From contig NZ_KB907074.1 of assembly GCF_000381765.1 (NCBI RefSeq), positions 124,001 to 188,000 on the forward strand: a stretch of DNA of 64,000 nucleotides, written 5' to 3'. This document shows, piece after piece, positions 1 through 10,984 of the stretch (position 1 is its first letter; every line of letters starts with the position of its first letter). The stretch comes from [Zimmermannella] faecalis ATCC 13722. Lineage in GTDB: Bacteria; Actinomycetota; Actinomycetes; Actinomycetales; Microbacteriaceae. The translations under genes and the position numbers were made by a program. Under the pieces are notes generated by a model that was not told the DNA's origin, searched no databases, and saw nothing but the letters and a program-made list of their open reading frames with translations.

Positions 1-938
1 CGATCGTCGACCCCAACGACCCCGGCGAAAGCGATGCTGACGACCGCGGTTCGCGGACCTTCACCGCGCCGTATGAGCCCGGCTCGATCATGAAGCCGAT
101 CACGGCATCGATGCTCTACGACCAGGGCGTGCTCGACCCCTCCGAGGTCATCACGGTGCCCGACACGTGGGACAAGAACGGCGCGAAATTCGGCGACGAC
201 GCGCCCCACGACCCCGTCAAGATGAACATGAACGGCGTGCTCACGGAGTCGTCGAACGTCGGCACGGCGACCTTCGCCGATCGCCTCTCGGCACAGACCC
301 GGCACGACTACCTGCTCAGCTACGGCCTCAACGAGACCACCGGGGTGAACTTCCTGGGCGAAGAACCGGGCATCGTGCGACCGGCCGAAGACTGGGATGC
401 GCAGACGAACTACGCGTCGACGTTCGGCCACGGCGTCACCGCGACCGTTGCCCAGATGGCGAGCGCCTACCAGGCCCTCGCGAACGGCGGTTCGCACATC
501 CCGCTGCAGCTCATCTCAGGCTGCACGCTCGAGGACGGCACCGTCACCGACCAGCCCGACACGACCCCGAGCCAGGTCGTCTCGCCAGAGGCTGCCGAGC
601 TCGCGCTCGAGGGCATGGAATCCGTCGCACGAGAGGGCTGGCTCGCCGACCAGGTGCAGGTGCCCGGCTACCGCGTCGGCATCAAGACCGGTACCTCGGA
701 GCGCGTCGACGCCGAGTCCGGCACGTACATTCACGGTTCGAACAACGTGTCGATGGTCGGAGTCGCCCCTATCGACGATCCGCAATACGTTGTGCTCGTG
801 ACGTTGGCCGACCCGACTACCATCACTACGAGCGCGGCCACCGCGCCGGCGTGGCAGCAGACGATGTCCTATGTGCTCTCCGCCAACAACGTCGCGCCCT
901 CGCCGCAGCCGTATCCAGAAATCGACATCGTTCACTAG
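1..938 (+). CDS. ftsI: Peptidoglycan transpeptidase FtsI/PBP2-type, C-terminal part (5' end outside window)
   Basis: This is the C-terminal transpeptidase domain of a class B penicillin-binding protein. It cross-links septal peptidoglycan outside the membrane and partners FtsW. The frame is open from base 3, so the N-terminus lies upstream of the window. All three penicillin-binding motifs are visible: SIMK with the nucleophile serine at base 84, SSN at about 249-257, and KTG at about 684-692 followed by TSE. There is no PASTA repeat after the domain and the protein ends soon after the last strand. It is the first gene of the division cluster. The next gene begins 13 bases after its stop. The position directly before murE and murF supports FtsI rather than another PBP. 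Confidence 0.93.
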   Translation, partial: IVDPNDPGESDADDRGSRTFTAPYEPGSIMKPITASMLYDQGVLDPSEVITVPDTWDKNGAKFGDDAPHDPVKMNMNGVLTESSNVGTATFADRLSAQTRHDYLLSYGLNETTGVNFLGEEPGIVRPAEDWDAQTNYASTFGHGVTATVAQMASAYQALANGGSHIPLQLISGCTLEDGTVTDQPDTTPSQVVSPEAAELALEGMESVAREGWLADQVQVPGYRVGIKTGTSERVDAESGTYIHGSNNVSMVGVAPIDDPQYVVLVTLADPTTITTSAATAPAWQQTMSYVLSANNVAPSPQPYPEIDIVH

Positions 939-951
939 CACCAGGAAGACA

Positions 952-2382
952 TTGCCCACAGACAGTATTCGCCCCCACCATGCCGCGGCGCGCATCCTTT
1001 CCGAGATGTGCGCCGAGTTCGGGCTCGAGGAGCCCGAAGGAGACGATCTCGAGTCGATCGAGGTCACGGGGGTCAGCAGCGACCACCAGCACGTCGAGTC
1101 GGGCGACATCTTCGTCGCGATTCCGGGGGAGCGTACGCACGGGGCGAACTTCGTCGCCGACGCGGTCGAGTCGGGCGCCGTCGCGGTGCTCACCGACCCG
1201 GCGGGGCGTGTGGTCGCCGCCGAAGCCAGCGTGCCCGTGCTCGTCGTCGACGACCCGCGGCTTGCGCTCGGGCACGTCGCGCGCTGGGTCTACCGCACCG
1301 ACCCGGAGGCGCCGCGCCTATTCGGGGTCGCGGGGTCGGTAGGGAAGACGAGCGTTACATTCCTCATCGCCGACCTGTTCGAGCGCCTCGGCGTTGCGGC
1401 CGGGCTCTCGTCGTCGGCGGGCCGCAGAACGGGAGAGTCGCGCGTCGCCTCGACCCTGACGACCCCCGAGGCCGACGACCTGCACGCGCTGATCGCACGG
1501 ATGCGCGAGGTCGGGGAGCGGGTCGCTGCGATTGAGATCTCGAGCCACGCCCTTGGCGGCGAGCGGCTTGCCGGCCTCGAGTTCGAGGTTGTTGGTCCGC
1601 TGAACTTCGCCGCCGACCGGCACGACGCCGAAGCGTTCGTTGAGGCAGAGCGCGACCTCGTCGACCCCGAGCTCGCGCGCCGCGCCGTGATTAACGTCGA
1701 CAGCGAAGCGGGTCGCAGGCTTGTCGAGGCGGCTCGCATCCCCGTTGCGACGCTGAGCTCGCAGCCCGACTCCGACGCAGACTGGATCGTGGAGTGGCAC
1801 AGCGACGACCAGGGCACCCGGTTCGAGGTCCGCGGACACGACGACCGGGTCGTTCGCAGCCACACGACGAAGCCCGGTGCACTCGCCGCCCTCAACGCGG
1901 CCTCGGCGATCGTCATGGTCGTCGAGGGCGGCTGGGCGACCGAGCAGATTCAGGATGCGCTCGACCGCACCGACGGGTTCGACGTTCGAATTCCCGGGCG
2001 GCTCGAGCGCGTGGCAGCTCGAGACGGAGCGCCCGCCGTCTACATCGACGGCGACGACAGCGCCGCCGCCGTGCGAACCGCGCTCACCTCCCTGCGAGCG
2101 CACACTCCCGGGCGCCTGTCGATCGTGGTGGGTGACGGCCAGGCGTTCGGCGCCGACGCGGCGTCGGTCGCGCACGAGCTCGCCGACCGCGTGCTCGTCG
2201 GGGGCGGCGACGAGCCGGCCACAGCGCAGGCACTCCAGCAGGCGCTCGCCGATGCGGATGCCGACGACACCGTGCTGTTCCTCGAGGCGCGGGCCGACGC
2301 GCTTCGCCACCTCGATGACGACAAGATCACTGACCCGACGCTCGAGCTCGCGCGTGACGCGCTGAGCGACGCTGGCTGGTAG
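952..2382 (+). CDS. murE: MurE-like Mur ligase, strongly diverged catalytic motifs
   Basis: A Mur ligase family protein in the murE slot. MurE normally adds the third residue of the peptidoglycan stem peptide using ATP. I choose the TTG at 952 (476 aa) because AGGAAG lies just upstream; an upstream in-frame ATG at 871 would overlap ftsI by 68 bases. The N-terminal domain, the TTPEA segment and the EISSHAL segment are recognisably MurE. The P-loop (about residues 125-134) reads GSVGKTS instead of G(T)NGKTT. The DHLDxH motif is replaced by DRHDAE. Glu233 stands where the carbamylated lysine of the AKxxLF segment should be. The C-terminal domain lacks the DYAHxP, GGDRD and DNPR motifs. The fold is clear, but normal MurE activity is doubtful. 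It could be a pseudoenzyme or a ligase of altered specificity. Confidence 0.8.
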   Translation: MPTDSIRPHHAAARILSEMCAEFGLEEPEGDDLESIEVTGVSSDHQHVESGDIFVAIPGERTHGANFVADAVESGAVAVLTDPAGRVVAAEASVPVLVVDDPRLALGHVARWVYRTDPEAPRLFGVAGSVGKTSVTFLIADLFERLGVAAGLSSSAGRRTGESRVASTLTTPEADDLHALIARMREVGERVAAIEISSHALGGERLAGLEFEVVGPLNFAADRHDAEAFVEAERDLVDPELARRAVINVDSEAGRRLVEAARIPVATLSSQPDSDADWIVEWHSDDQGTRFEVRGHDDRVVRSHTTKPGALAALNAASAIVMVVEGGWATEQIQDALDRTDGFDVRIPGRLERVAARDGAPAVYIDGDDSAAAVRTALTSLRAHTPGRLSIVVGDGQAFGADAASVAHELADRVLVGGGDEPATAQALQQALADADADDTVLFLEARADALRHLDDDKITDPTLELARDALSDAGW

Positions 2383-2434
2383 GCGCATCCCACCGCCCGC
2401 GATCGAAGCAGACCAACGAAGAAGGACCAAACGC

Positions 2435-3856
2435 ATGATCCCAATGACCCTCGCGGAAATCGCGCAGGCCGTCCGCGGCCAGCTCGTCCCGCACGGTGAC
2501 GCGACCGAAGCCACCGTCGTGAGCGGGGTGAGCGACACCGACTCGCGCAACATTGGGGCCGGCGACATCTTCTTCGCAAAGCCCGGCGAGGTGACCGACG
2601 GCCACCTCTTCGCGGGGCGGGCGGTCGCGCAGGGCGCCGCGCTCGTCGTCGCCGAGCGCGAGCTCGCCGACGCGCCGGCGCCGCAGATCATCGTTGCCGA
2701 TACCGTGACGGCGCTCGGTGACCTCGCGACGGAGGTCGTGGCTCGCGTGCGCGCACACGGCCGACTTCGAGTCATCGCCGTGACCGGCTCGAACGGCAAG
2801 ACCACGACGAAGAACCTCCTGCGCGAGATCTTCTCGCGCCGCGGCAACGTCGTCGCCCCGATCGGCTCGTTCAACAACGAGGTCGGCGCACCCACGACGT
2901 TCCTGCAGGTAACCGAAGAGACTGACTGGCTCATCGCCGAAATGGGCGCGAGCGGCATCGGCCACATCGCCCGTCTCGCGCGGATGGCGCCGCCCGATGT
3001 CGCGATCGAACTCATGGTTGGGCTCGCGCACGCCGGCGAGTTCGGCGGCATCGAGAACGTCGAGCTCGCGAAGGCCGAGCTCGTGGAGGCACTCGGGGAG
3101 GGCGGGATCGCGGTGCTCAACGCCGACGACCCCCGCGTCGCGCGGATGGCCGCGAAAGCCCCCGGCAGGGTGGTCTGGTTCGGTCGCGGGCAGTCGGCCG
3201 AGATTCGCGCTGAAGAGGTCAGCGTCGCGAGCGACGGCACGCGTTTCACCCTCGTCGCACCGGGCGAGACGCCGGAGCAGGTGCATTTCCCGGTCATTGG
3301 CGAACATCACGTCATGAACGCCCTCGCGGCAACCGCCGCGGCACACGCGGTCGGCGTGCCGGTCGCCGACGTCGCCGACGTGCTGCGCGAGGTGACACTG
3401 GCCGAGCACGGCCGCATGGAGGTGCTCACCCGCGAGCCGATCACCGTGATCAACGACGCATACAACGCGAACCCGAACTCGATGGCCGCCGCTCTGCGCA
3501 CCCTCGCCCAGATCGCCGACGACGGGCAGCGCAAGGTCGCGGTGCTCGGCGCCATGGCCGAGCTCGGCGAGTTCAGCGTCGCCGAGCACGACAAGCTCGG
3601 TGAACTCGCGGTCCGCCTCGACATCAACCGAATTGTCGTGGTCGGGCGCGATGCGCGCCCCCTCTACCTCGCCGCGGTGGCGCAGGGCAGCTGGGACAAT
3701 GAGGCGTCGTTCAGCGAGAGCGCCGACGAGGCGTTCGAGCTGCTCACCCGCGAGTTGCGCGAGGGCGACCTCGTTCTCGTGAAAGCATCGAAGTCGTCGG
3801 GGCTGAACGACCTCGCGAATCGACTCGGAGACCACGTGAAGGGACGTCTGTCGTGA
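2435..3856 (+). CDS. murF: UDP-N-acetylmuramoyl-tripeptide--D-alanyl-D-alanine ligase
   Basis: MurF adds D-Ala-D-Ala to the UDP-MurNAc-tripeptide in the cytoplasm, using ATP. The 473-residue length is normal. The P-loop [12 protein letters not shown] is intact near residue 115, and the typical actinobacterial segment [11 protein letters not shown] and the [12 protein letters not shown] segment follow in order. The ATG start is preceded by GAAGGA (2421-2426) about 8 bases upstream. A gap of 52 bases separates it from the MurE-like gene. Its stop overlaps the GTG start of mraY in a GTGA junction, which indicates translational coupling. Unlike the gene before it, every expected Mur ligase motif is present. 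Confidence 0.96.
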   Translation: MIPMTLAEIAQAVRGQLVPHGDATEATVVSGVSDTDSRNIGAGDIFFAKPGEVTDGHLFAGRAVAQGAALVVAERELADAPAPQIIVADTVTALGDLATEVVARVRAHGRLRVIAVTGSNGKTTTKNLLREIFSRRGNVVAPIGSFNNEVGAPTTFLQVTEETDWLIAEMGASGIGHIARLARMAPPDVAIELMVGLAHAGEFGGIENVELAKAELVEALGEGGIAVLNADDPRVARMAAKAPGRVVWFGRGQSAEIRAEEVSVASDGTRFTLVAPGETPEQVHFPVIGEHHVMNALAATAAAHAVGVPVADVADVLREVTLAEHGRMEVLTREPITVINDAYNANPNSMAAALRTLAQIADDGQRKVAVLGAMAELGEFSVAEHDKLGELAVRLDINRIVVVGRDARPLYLAAVAQGSWDNEASFSESADEAFELLTRELREGDLVLVKASKSSGLNDLANRLGDHVKGRLS

Positions 3857-4965
3857 TTGCAATCCTCATCGCCGGCGCGGTCGGGATGCTCTTCACGCTC
3901 ACCCTGACGCCCGTGTTCGTGCGCCTGTTCAACAAGCTGCGCTGGGGTCAGTACGTCCGCGAAGACGGCCCGAAGGAGCACTACGCGAAGCGCGGCACCC
4001 CGACCATGGGCGGAATCGTCTTCGTGCTCGGCACGCTCGTCGCCTACTTCTTCTCGGCGCTCGTCACCCAGACCGCGCCGACCGGGGCCGGCCTGCTCAT
4101 CCTGTTCATGATGGTCGGGCACGGGCTCGTCGGCTTCATCGACGACTTCCTCAAGGTGCGCAAGCACCAGTCACTCGGTCTCGGCGGCTGGCAGAAGATT
4201 GCCGGGCAGGTCATCGTCGCGGCGCTGTTCGCGCTCATCGGCCTGCAGCTCTCGAACGACGCGGGCGTGCCGCTCGTGTCGAGCCAGATTTCGGTCGTGC
4301 GCGACACGGGCATCGACTTCATGTCGCTCGGCATCATCGCCGGCACCCTGCTCGTCGTCATCTGGATCGTGCTCATCACGACCGCCGCCTCGAACGCGGT
4401 CAACGTCACCGACGGCCTCGACGGCCTCGCAACAGGCGCGTCGGTCATCGCAATCGGCACCTACGGCATCATCGGGTACTGGCAGTTCAACCAGCTCTGC
4501 GGCGGTGACCAGCTCTCGCACGACGTCGCGGCTGGCTGCTACGACGTGTATGCCCCGCTCGACCTCACGATCGTCGCCGCGGCGATCGTCGGCTCGCTCA
4601 TCGGATTCCTCTGGTGGAACACGTCGCCCGCGAAGCTGTTCATGGGCGACACCGGCTCGCTCGCGCTCGGTGGCGCACTCGCCGCATTCGCGATCCTTAC
4701 GCGCACCGAACTGCTCCTCGTGCTCGTTGGCGGTCTGTTCGTCATCGACACCGGCTCGGTCATCGTGCAGCGCATCTACTTCAAGCTCACGGGCGGCAAG
4801 CGCATCTTCCTCATGAGCCCCATCCACCACCACTATGAGCTCAAGGGCTGGGCCGAGCAGACGGTCGTCGTGCGGTTCTGGATCATCGCCGGGCTGTTTG
4901 CCGTGGTCGGCCTCGCGATCTTCTACGCCGAGTGGTCGATCTCGAGCGGAATGGTGTCCTGGTGA
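3853..4965 (+). CDS. mraY: Phospho-N-acetylmuramoyl-pentapeptide-transferase
   Basis: MraY transfers phospho-MurNAc-pentapeptide to undecaprenyl phosphate and makes lipid I at the inner face of the membrane. The 370-residue protein has about ten hydrophobic segments. It shows the family motifs [14 protein letters not shown] after the first segment, FIDDFLKV (aspartate pair), [25 protein letters not shown] and the [12 protein letters not shown] histidine segment near the C-terminus. The GTG start at 3853 overlaps the murF stop by four bases. Gene order murF-mraY-murD is the standard cluster order. Confidence 0.97.
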   Translation: MIAILIAGAVGMLFTLTLTPVFVRLFNKLRWGQYVREDGPKEHYAKRGTPTMGGIVFVLGTLVAYFFSALVTQTAPTGAGLLILFMMVGHGLVGFIDDFLKVRKHQSLGLGGWQKIAGQVIVAALFALIGLQLSNDAGVPLVSSQISVVRDTGIDFMSLGIIAGTLLVVIWIVLITTAASNAVNVTDGLDGLATGASVIAIGTYGIIGYWQFNQLCGGDQLSHDVAAGCYDVYAPLDLTIVAAAIVGSLIGFLWWNTSPAKLFMGDTGSLALGGALAAFAILTRTELLLVLVGGLFVIDTGSVIVQRIYFKLTGGKRIFLMSPIHHHYELKGWAEQTVVVRFWIIAGLFAVVGLAIFYAEWSISSGMVSW

Positions 4966-6479
4966 GCGCGCGCACTGACGCACTGACGAGCTGGCACGAC
5001 GACTGGTCGGGGCTTCGCGTTGCCGTATTCGGCCTTGGCATGACGGGCTTCGCCGTCGCCGACACGCTCGCCGAGCTCGGTGCTGACGTGCTCGTGATCG
5101 CCGGCCGCCCCGATGCCGACCGCGAGCGCATCCTCGAGGTGCTCGGCGTGCCCGTCGAGATCGCGAGCGATGCGGATGCGGTGCCCGAGCGGCTCGTCGA
5201 ATTCGCGCCCGAGCTCGTGGTCACATCTCCCGGATACGCCCCGCACCACGCGCTGCTGCGCTGGGCGGCCGATGCCGGCCTGCCGATCTGGGGCGACATC
5301 GAGCTCGCCTGGCGGCTTCGGGACAAGACGGGCACACCGTCGCAGTGGGTGCTCGTGACCGGCACGAACGGCAAAACGACGACGACGCAGCTCGCGGCGC
5401 ACATGTTTGCCCAGGGCGGCGTGCGCGTCGCTCCGGCCGGCAACATCGGCATTCCTGTGCTCGACGCGGTGCGCGACCCCGAGGGGTTCGAGGTACTCGT
5501 CGTTGAGATCTCGAGCTACCAGCTGCACTTCACACACACCGTGTCGCCGCTCGCGGCGGTCGTGCTGAACATCGCCGAAGACCACCTCGACTGGCACGGC
5601 AGCTTCGACGCCTACCGGGCCGCAAAGGGCCGCGCGTACGAGCGGGTGCAGCGGGCGTGCGTCTACAACCTCGCCGACCCCGCGACCGAACGCCTCGTCG
5701 AGCAGGCCGACGTCATCGACGGTGCTCGGGCGATCGGCTTCGGCGTCGACGTGCCGGGCCCGAGCAACCTCGGCGTCGTTGACGGGATTCTCGTTGACCG
5801 CGCGTTCCTCGACGACCGGCGCAACTCGGCGCTCGAGCTCGCGACACTCGACGACCTGCGCGCCCGAAACCTCGGCGCGCGCCACCTCGTCGAAGACGTG
5901 CTCGCCGCCGCCGCGCTCGCTCGCGCGTACGGGGTAGAGCCCGCCGCGATCCGCGAGGCGATCACGACGTTCACGCCCGACCGGCACCGCAACGAACTCG
6001 TGCTCTCCGAGGCCGGGGTCATGTGGGTCGACGACTCGAAAGCAACGAACACCCATGCCGCGCAGGCGTCGCTCTCGGCGTATCGCTCGGTCGTGTGGGT
6101 CGTCGGCGGCCTCCTCAAGGGCGTCGACATTTCGCCGCTCGTGGCCGCGCACGCCGACCGCGTGCGCTCCGCGATCGTGATCGGCGTCGACCGCGACGAG
6201 GTGCTCCGCGCGTTCGCTCAACACGCGCCCGGCGTTCGGGTGATTGAGATCGATGTGCGCGACACTAGTGAGGTCATGCCGGAGGTCGTTGCGCGCGCCT
6301 CTGAGGTGGCGCTCGATGGCGACACGGTGCTGCTCGCACCGGCTGCCGCCTCGATGGATCAGTTCGACAGTTACGGCGACCGCGGCGACAAGTTCCGGGC
6401 GGCAGTAGAGCGCATGGCGCAGAGGGGAGCGGGCCAGGATGCCTCGAACCTCGGCGGCGACAGCGAGCCCGAGCGGTAG
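4962..6479 (+). CDS. murD: UDP-N-acetylmuramoylalanine--D-glutamate ligase
   Basis: MurD adds D-glutamate to UDP-MurNAc-L-Ala. I prefer the GTG at 4962 (505 aa), which overlaps the mraY stop in a GTGA junction; an in-frame ATG at 4932 would add ten residues and overlap mraY by 34 bases. The protein has an N-terminal Rossmann segment ([12 protein letters not shown]), an intact P-loop [11 protein letters not shown], the EISSYQL and [12 protein letters not shown] segments with the AKGR lysine, and [12 protein letters not shown] in the C-terminal domain. All catalytic motifs of a normal Mur ligase are present. It overlaps the following ftsW start by 41 bases. Confidence 0.96.
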   Translation: MSARTDALTSWHDDWSGLRVAVFGLGMTGFAVADTLAELGADVLVIAGRPDADRERILEVLGVPVEIASDADAVPERLVEFAPELVVTSPGYAPHHALLRWAADAGLPIWGDIELAWRLRDKTGTPSQWVLVTGTNGKTTTTQLAAHMFAQGGVRVAPAGNIGIPVLDAVRDPEGFEVLVVEISSYQLHFTHTVSPLAAVVLNIAEDHLDWHGSFDAYRAAKGRAYERVQRACVYNLADPATERLVEQADVIDGARAIGFGVDVPGPSNLGVVDGILVDRAFLDDRRNSALELATLDDLRARNLGARHLVEDVLAAAALARAYGVEPAAIREAITTFTPDRHRNELVLSEAGVMWVDDSKATNTHAAQASLSAYRSVVWVVGGLLKGVDISPLVAAHADRVRSAIVIGVDRDEVLRAFAQHAPGVRVIEIDVRDTSEVMPEVVARASEVALDGDTVLLAPAAASMDQFDSYGDRGDKFRAAVERMAQRGAGQDASNLGGDSEPER

Positions 6480-7653
6480 CGCGTACCGCATCAAGCTCTT
6501 CACGGGCGAGCGGTCCGCGAACCTGAACGCCTCGCTGCTCACCGGCATCGTGTTGGTGCTCGTCGGCTTCGGGTTGATCATGGTGCTCTCGAGTTCGGCG
6601 GTCGAAGAGTTTGCGGCGGGCAATGTCATTTCGTCGAAGTTCCTGAAGCAGTTCATCTTCGCGGCGATCGGCGTCCCGCTCATGCTCGTGGCCGCGCGCA
6701 TCCCACTGCAGTTCTGGACCGGCCCGTTCGCGTGGCTCGCGCTCGGCGTCTCGGTCGTGCTGCAGGCGCTCGTGTTTACGCCCCTCGGCTTAGAGATCAA
6801 CGGCAACCGCTCGTGGCTCGACTTCGGGGTCACCACGGTGCAGCCCGCCGAGTTCGCCAAGGTGGCGCTCGTGATCTGGCTCGGCCTCATGGTTGCCCGG
6901 AAGGGTGACAAGCTGCGGGAGCTGAAGCACCTGCTCGTGCCGGTCGGCCTCCCGGTCGCGGTCGTGATCGGCCTCGCCCTGCTCGGTAAGGACCTCGGCA
7001 CGGTCATGGTCATCGGCGCGCTCGTGTTGGGCGCGCTCTGGTTCGGCGGCATCCGGATGCGCTACCTCGTCGGGCTCACGGCGTTCGCGGTCGCGGGAGC
7101 GGTATTGATGGCGATCATCTCGCCGAACCGCGTCGCCCGCATCACGAGCTTTTTCGACGGCTCGTGCGACTACGAGGGCCTGTGCTGGCAGACCTCACAC
7201 GGCTTCTTCGCCCTCGCGCGGGGCGGACTCTTCGGGGTTGGGCTCGGCAACTCGACCGCGAAGTGGTCGTGGCTACCCGAGGCCGACAACGACTTCATCT
7301 TCGCGATCATTGGGGAGGAATTCGGTCTCGTCGGCGCGCTCGCCGTCATCCTGCTGTTCGGCGCGCTCGCCCTCGTGCTCCTGCGCATCTGGCGCGAGAC
7401 CCGCAATCCGGCCGGTCGCGTCGTGATCGGTGGCGTGCTCGTGTGGTTCATCTTCCAGGCGTTCGTGAACATCGCGGTCGTGCTCGGCCTGCTGCCCGTG
7501 CTCGGCGTGCCGCTCCCGCTCCTCAGCTCCGGCGGCTCGGCGCTCATCACCTCGCTCTTCGCCATCGGGCTTGCGCTTTCGGTCGCCCGCGACAATCTCA
7601 AGCACGACCTCGACGCCGCAGCGTCACCCCGACGAAAGGTTTCTGCGAAGTGA
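6439..7653 (+). CDS. ftsW: Lipid II polymerase FtsW (SEDS family)
   Basis: FtsW is the septal SEDS glycosyltransferase that polymerizes lipid II together with FtsI. The 404-residue protein starts with about 30 polar residues followed by around ten membrane segments. SEDS hallmarks include NGNRSWLDFG, QPAEFAKVALVIWL, LLGKDLGTVMVI, the extracytoplasmic loop ending near WSWLPEADNDFIFAIIGEEFG, and LPLLSSGGSAL. The ATG at 6439 lies inside the end of murD. Its position between murD and murG argues for FtsW rather than RodA. The stop overlaps the GTG of murG. Confidence 0.95.
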   Translation: MPRTSAATASPSGSAYRIKLFTGERSANLNASLLTGIVLVLVGFGLIMVLSSSAVEEFAAGNVISSKFLKQFIFAAIGVPLMLVAARIPLQFWTGPFAWLALGVSVVLQALVFTPLGLEINGNRSWLDFGVTTVQPAEFAKVALVIWLGLMVARKGDKLRELKHLLVPVGLPVAVVIGLALLGKDLGTVMVIGALVLGALWFGGIRMRYLVGLTAFAVAGAVLMAIISPNRVARITSFFDGSCDYEGLCWQTSHGFFALARGGLFGVGLGNSTAKWSWLPEADNDFIFAIIGEEFGLVGALAVILLFGALALVLLRIWRETRNPAGRVVIGGVLVWFIFQAFVNIAVVLGLLPVLGVPLPLLSSGGSALITSLFAIGLALSVARDNLKHDLDAAASPRRKVSAK

Positions 7654-8804
7654 CCACCTACCTGCTCGCCGGCGGCGGCACCGCCGGCCACGTCAACCCG
7701 CTGCTCGCGACCGCCGACGCCATCCGCGTCGCGCACCCCGACGCGGAGGTGCTCGTGCTCGGCACGAAAGAGGGTCTCGAGCGTCGGCTCGTCCCAGAGC
7801 GCGGCTACGAGCTGCTCACGATCGACAAGGTGCCGTTCCCGCGGCGCGTCGGCCGCGCGGCCGTCGCCTTCCCCGCGCGGTTCCAGCGCGCTGTGCGGCA
7901 GGTGAAAGAGCTGATTCGCAGGCGCGGTGTCGACGTCGTCGTCGGGTTCGGTGGGTTCGCGTCGACGCCCGCCTATGTCGCGGCCCGCGGCCGAGTCCCG
8001 GTCGTCGTGCACGAAGCGAACGCAATTCCGGGCCTTGCGAACCGGCTCGGGGCCCGCTGGGCGAACGACGTCGCGGTCGTCTTCTCGAACACCCCGCTCG
8101 CCGGGGCCGAGGCCTTGGGGATGCCGCTGCGCCGCGAGATCGCCGACCTCGACCGCGACGCCGCCCGGTCCGAGGCACTCGAGTACTTCGGCCTCGTCCC
8201 GGAGCGCCGCACGCTCGTCGTGACGGGCGGCTCGCAGGGTGCGCGGCGCATCAACGAGACGATCCGCGAAGTCGCGCCGACGATCGTCGGCGGCCCGCAC
8301 GGCGGCCACGACTGGCAGATCGTGCACATCGTCGGGCGGCTCACCCCCTTCGACGACCCGGGTGTCGAGCACTACCACGTCGTCGACTACTGCGACCGCA
8401 TGGACCTCGCGTTCGCGGTTGCCGATTTCATCGTGGCCCGTGCCGGTTCGTCGACGGTGTCCGAACTCGCCGCCGTTGGGCTGCCCGCGCTCTACGTGCC
8501 CTACGCGGTCGGCAACGGCGAGCAGGCGAAGAACATCGCGAGCCTGCTCGAGGCCGGCGCCGCCCGCACCATTCCCGACGCCGAGTTCCTGCCGAGCCGC
8601 GTCGAAGCCGAGCTCCTGCCGCTACTTGCCGACGACGACACGCGTGCTGAACTCGGCCGTCGTGCTGCCGACCTTGGCGCCCGCGACGCCGCGGAGCAAC
8701 TCACCGACATGATCGACCGGGCGGTCGCCGAGGGCCCGACCGGGCGGCGTATCCTGGGAGGCTGGCGGGAACGCCAGTCCGGTACCGCCTCGAAGGAGCA
8801 ATAA
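7650..8804 (+). CDS. murG: UDP-GlcNAc:lipid I N-acetylglucosaminyltransferase
   Basis: MurG adds GlcNAc to lipid I to form lipid II on the cytoplasmic membrane face. The GTG at 7650 overlaps the ftsW stop by four bases and gives 384 residues. The glycine-rich N-terminal loop [12 protein letters not shown], the segment [10 protein letters not shown], the [12 protein letters not shown] segment and the donor-binding [21 protein letters not shown] are all typical of MurG. The C-terminus has a short polar extension. The murC start follows one base after the stop. Confidence 0.96.
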   Translation: MTTYLLAGGGTAGHVNPLLATADAIRVAHPDAEVLVLGTKEGLERRLVPERGYELLTIDKVPFPRRVGRAAVAFPARFQRAVRQVKELIRRRGVDVVVGFGGFASTPAYVAARGRVPVVVHEANAIPGLANRLGARWANDVAVVFSNTPLAGAEALGMPLRREIADLDRDAARSEALEYFGLVPERRTLVVTGGSQGARRINETIREVAPTIVGGPHGGHDWQIVHIVGRLTPFDDPGVEHYHVVDYCDRMDLAFAVADFIVARAGSSTVSELAAVGLPALYVPYAVGNGEQAKNIASLLEAGAARTIPDAEFLPSRVEAELLPLLADDDTRAELGRRAADLGARDAAEQLTDMIDRAVAEGPTGRRILGGWRERQSGTASKEQ

Positions 8805-8805
8805 C

Positions 8806-10206
8806 GTGATCAGCCCAGACGCGACAGCGCAGATCCCCGACGAGATTCACCACGCACACTTCATCGGCATCGGTGGATCGGGCATGAGCGGCATCGCCTC
8901 GATGTTCCAGCAGCGCGGCGTGACCGTCTCGGGTTCCGACCGGAGCGCGAACGACTACACCGACCGCCTCGCCGCGGCCGGCGCGACCGTCAGCATCGGG
9001 CACGACGCCGCGAACCTCGCCGACACGGTCGACACCGTGGTGGTGACTTCGGCACTGTGGCCCGACAACCCCGAGCTCGTGCTCGCGCGCGAACGCGGCC
9101 TCAATATCCTGCACCGCTCGCAGGCGCTCGTGTGGCTGACGCGAGGTTCGCGCGTGATCGCTGTCGCCGGCGCCCACGGCAAGACCACGTCGACCGGCAT
9201 GATCGCGAGCTCGCTGCTCGAGCTCGGTGCCGACCCGAGCTTTGTCAACGGTGGCGTCATTCGCGCACTCGGCACGAACGAGCACCTCGGTGCCGACCGC
9301 GAGTTCGCGGTCGAGGCCGACGAGTCCGACGGCTCGTTCCTGTTCTACGACACCGCGATCGCGCTCATTACCAACGTCGACAACGATCACCTCGACCACT
9401 ACGGCACCGAGGAGGCCTTCGAGGCCGCCTTTATCCGATTCGCCGATCGCGCGAGCGAGGTGGTCATCGTCTCGGGCGACGACCCGCTCGCGGTCGAGAT
9501 CACGGGCAAGCTCGCGCACCCGAACGTCGTGCGCTTCGGGGAGGCAGAAGGCAACCACGTGCGCGTGAGCAACATCGCGCCGGCGGGAGCCGGAGTCGCA
9601 TTCGACCTCACCGCCAACGGCCAGACGGTCTCGGCAAGCCTCGCCGTGCCCGGCCGCCACAACGCGCTCAACGCTGCGGGGGCCGTCGCCGTGCTGCTTC
9701 ACCTGGGCTACGGGCTCGCCGAGGCGGCCGCCTCACTCGGCGCGTTCGGCGGCACGAAGCGTCGCTTCGATCTGCAGGGCGAGGTCGATGGTGTTCGGGT
9801 CTACGACGACTACGCGCACCACCCGGCCGAGGTCGAGGCCGCACTCTCGGCCGCCCGCACGGTCGTCGGCGAGGGCCGAATCATCGCCGTGCACCAGCCG
9901 CACTTGTTCTCGCGCACGCAGGCGATGAGTGACGTCTTCGCCGGGGTCTACGAGCGCCTCGCCGACCACACCATCGTGCTCGACGTCGACGGCGCGCGAG
10001 AAGACCCGGTGCCCGGCGTCACGGGTGCGCTCGTCTCGGAGGCGTTCACCGACCCCGACCTCGTCGAGTATCAGCCCGAGTGGGCGGGGGCCGCCGAGGC
10101 GGTTGCCCGCGTCGCGCGACCGGGTGACTTCGTGATCACTCTCGGCTGCGGCAACGTCAACCGAATCGTGCCCCAGCTCCTCGAGGCCCTGCGCGAGCGT
10201 GGCTAG
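8806..10206 (+). CDS. murC: UDP-N-acetylmuramate--L-alanine ligase
   Basis: MurC starts the stem peptide by adding L-alanine to UDP-MurNAc. The GTG at 8806 is preceded by AAGGAG (8793-8798) at good spacing. The 466-residue protein has the N-terminal [13 protein letters not shown] loop, the P-loop GAHGKTTST, the EADESDGSF and [11 protein letters not shown] segments, and DYAHHPAEV plus HQPHLFSRT in the C-terminal domain. All Mur ligase motifs are intact. Its last eight bases overlap the start of ftsQ. Confidence 0.96.
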   Translation: MISPDATAQIPDEIHHAHFIGIGGSGMSGIASMFQQRGVTVSGSDRSANDYTDRLAAAGATVSIGHDAANLADTVDTVVVTSALWPDNPELVLARERGLNILHRSQALVWLTRGSRVIAVAGAHGKTTSTGMIASSLLELGADPSFVNGGVIRALGTNEHLGADREFAVEADESDGSFLFYDTAIALITNVDNDHLDHYGTEEAFEAAFIRFADRASEVVIVSGDDPLAVEITGKLAHPNVVRFGEAEGNHVRVSNIAPAGAGVAFDLTANGQTVSASLAVPGRHNALNAAGAVAVLLHLGYGLAEAAASLGAFGGTKRRFDLQGEVDGVRVYDDYAHHPAEVEAALSAARTVVGEGRIIAVHQPHLFSRTQAMSDVFAGVYERLADHTIVLDVDGAREDPVPGVTGALVSEAFTDPDLVEYQPEWAGAAEAVARVARPGDFVITLGCGNVNRIVPQLLEALRERG

Positions 10207-10984
10207 CGAGAACGGCGGCCTCGCCGCGGTGTGGCGAGCGGCGTTCGCACGGCGCCGCCACGATCGCGCCGAGGTGCGGCGGTTCACTCGGCGTCGTCGC
10301 AATCGCCGCCGCGGCTGGCTCATCGGGCTCAGCGCGGTCGGACTCCTCATCGCGTTCGTCGCGGTCGCCGTGTTCACGCCCGTCATGAGCGTGCGCACGA
10401 TCGAGGTGCAGGGCACGAACCGCCTCGATGACGCCGAGGTGGTGGCCGCGCTCGCGCCGCTCGAGGGCACGCCGCTCGCGCAGGTGTCGAACGACGACGT
10501 CGAAGCGCTGCTGTCGGAGTTTGTGCTCGTGCAGAGTTACACGGTGCAGCGCACCCCGCCGTCGACGCTCGTCGTGCGGGTCACGGAGCGCGAGCCGATC
10601 GGTCGGTATCAGGCGGGCGGCGGCGACTCGGTCGTGGATGCGGCCGGTGTCGTGCTCTGGGAGTTCGGCGGCGAGGACGACCCGGGTGATACCCCGCAGC
10701 TCCCGATCATCGATGCGGGCGCGCTCGGCTCTGAGGCGTTCCTCGCGGCGGGGCGCGTTGCGCTCGCTCTTCCCGACGAGTTCCGCGCTGAGGTCGCCGA
10801 GATCCACGCAACGTCGGCAGAGAATGTCGAGCTCACGCTGACGAGCGGCGTGCAGGTCACGTGGGGGAGTGCCGAGCACTCGCAGCGCAAGGCGCAGGTG
10901 CTCGTCGCGCTCATCGAGGCGACGGCCGATTCCGGGGTGACGTCGTACGACGTCTCGAGTCCCGACACCCCCGTCACGCGGTAG
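10199..10984 (+). CDS. ftsQ: Cell division protein FtsQ/DivIB
   Basis: A bitopic divisome protein linking early and late division proteins. The 261-residue sequence has a basic cytoplasmic N-terminus rich in arginine (about residues 14-40), one membrane segment at about 41-60, then a POTRA domain beginning [21 protein letters not shown]. The beta region with [19 protein letters not shown] follows. The GTG start lies inside the end of murC. The place between murC and ftsZ supports the assignment even though FtsQ sequences diverge quickly. Confidence 0.92.
   Translation: MASENGGLAAVWRAAFARRRHDRAEVRRFTRRRRNRRRGWLIGLSAVGLLIAFVAVAVFTPVMSVRTIEVQGTNRLDDAEVVAALAPLEGTPLAQVSNDDVEALLSEFVLVQSYTVQRTPPSTLVVRVTEREPIGRYQAGGGDSVVDAAGVVLWEFGGEDDPGDTPQLPIIDAGALGSEAFLAAGRVALALPDEFRAEVAEIHATSAENVELTLTSGVQVTWGSAEHSQRKAQVLVALIEATADSGVTSYDVSSPDTPVTR

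Noticed and set aside
1318-3297. A 659-residue open frame antisense to the MurE-like gene and murF.
   Set aside because: It mirrors the third-position GC bias of the real genes, has no domain and no ribosome site, and spans two well-supported genes.
4923-7052. A 709-residue open frame antisense to murD and ftsW.
   Set aside because: It is a GC-bias shadow with low-complexity Arg/Ala/Glu composition and no recognisable motif.
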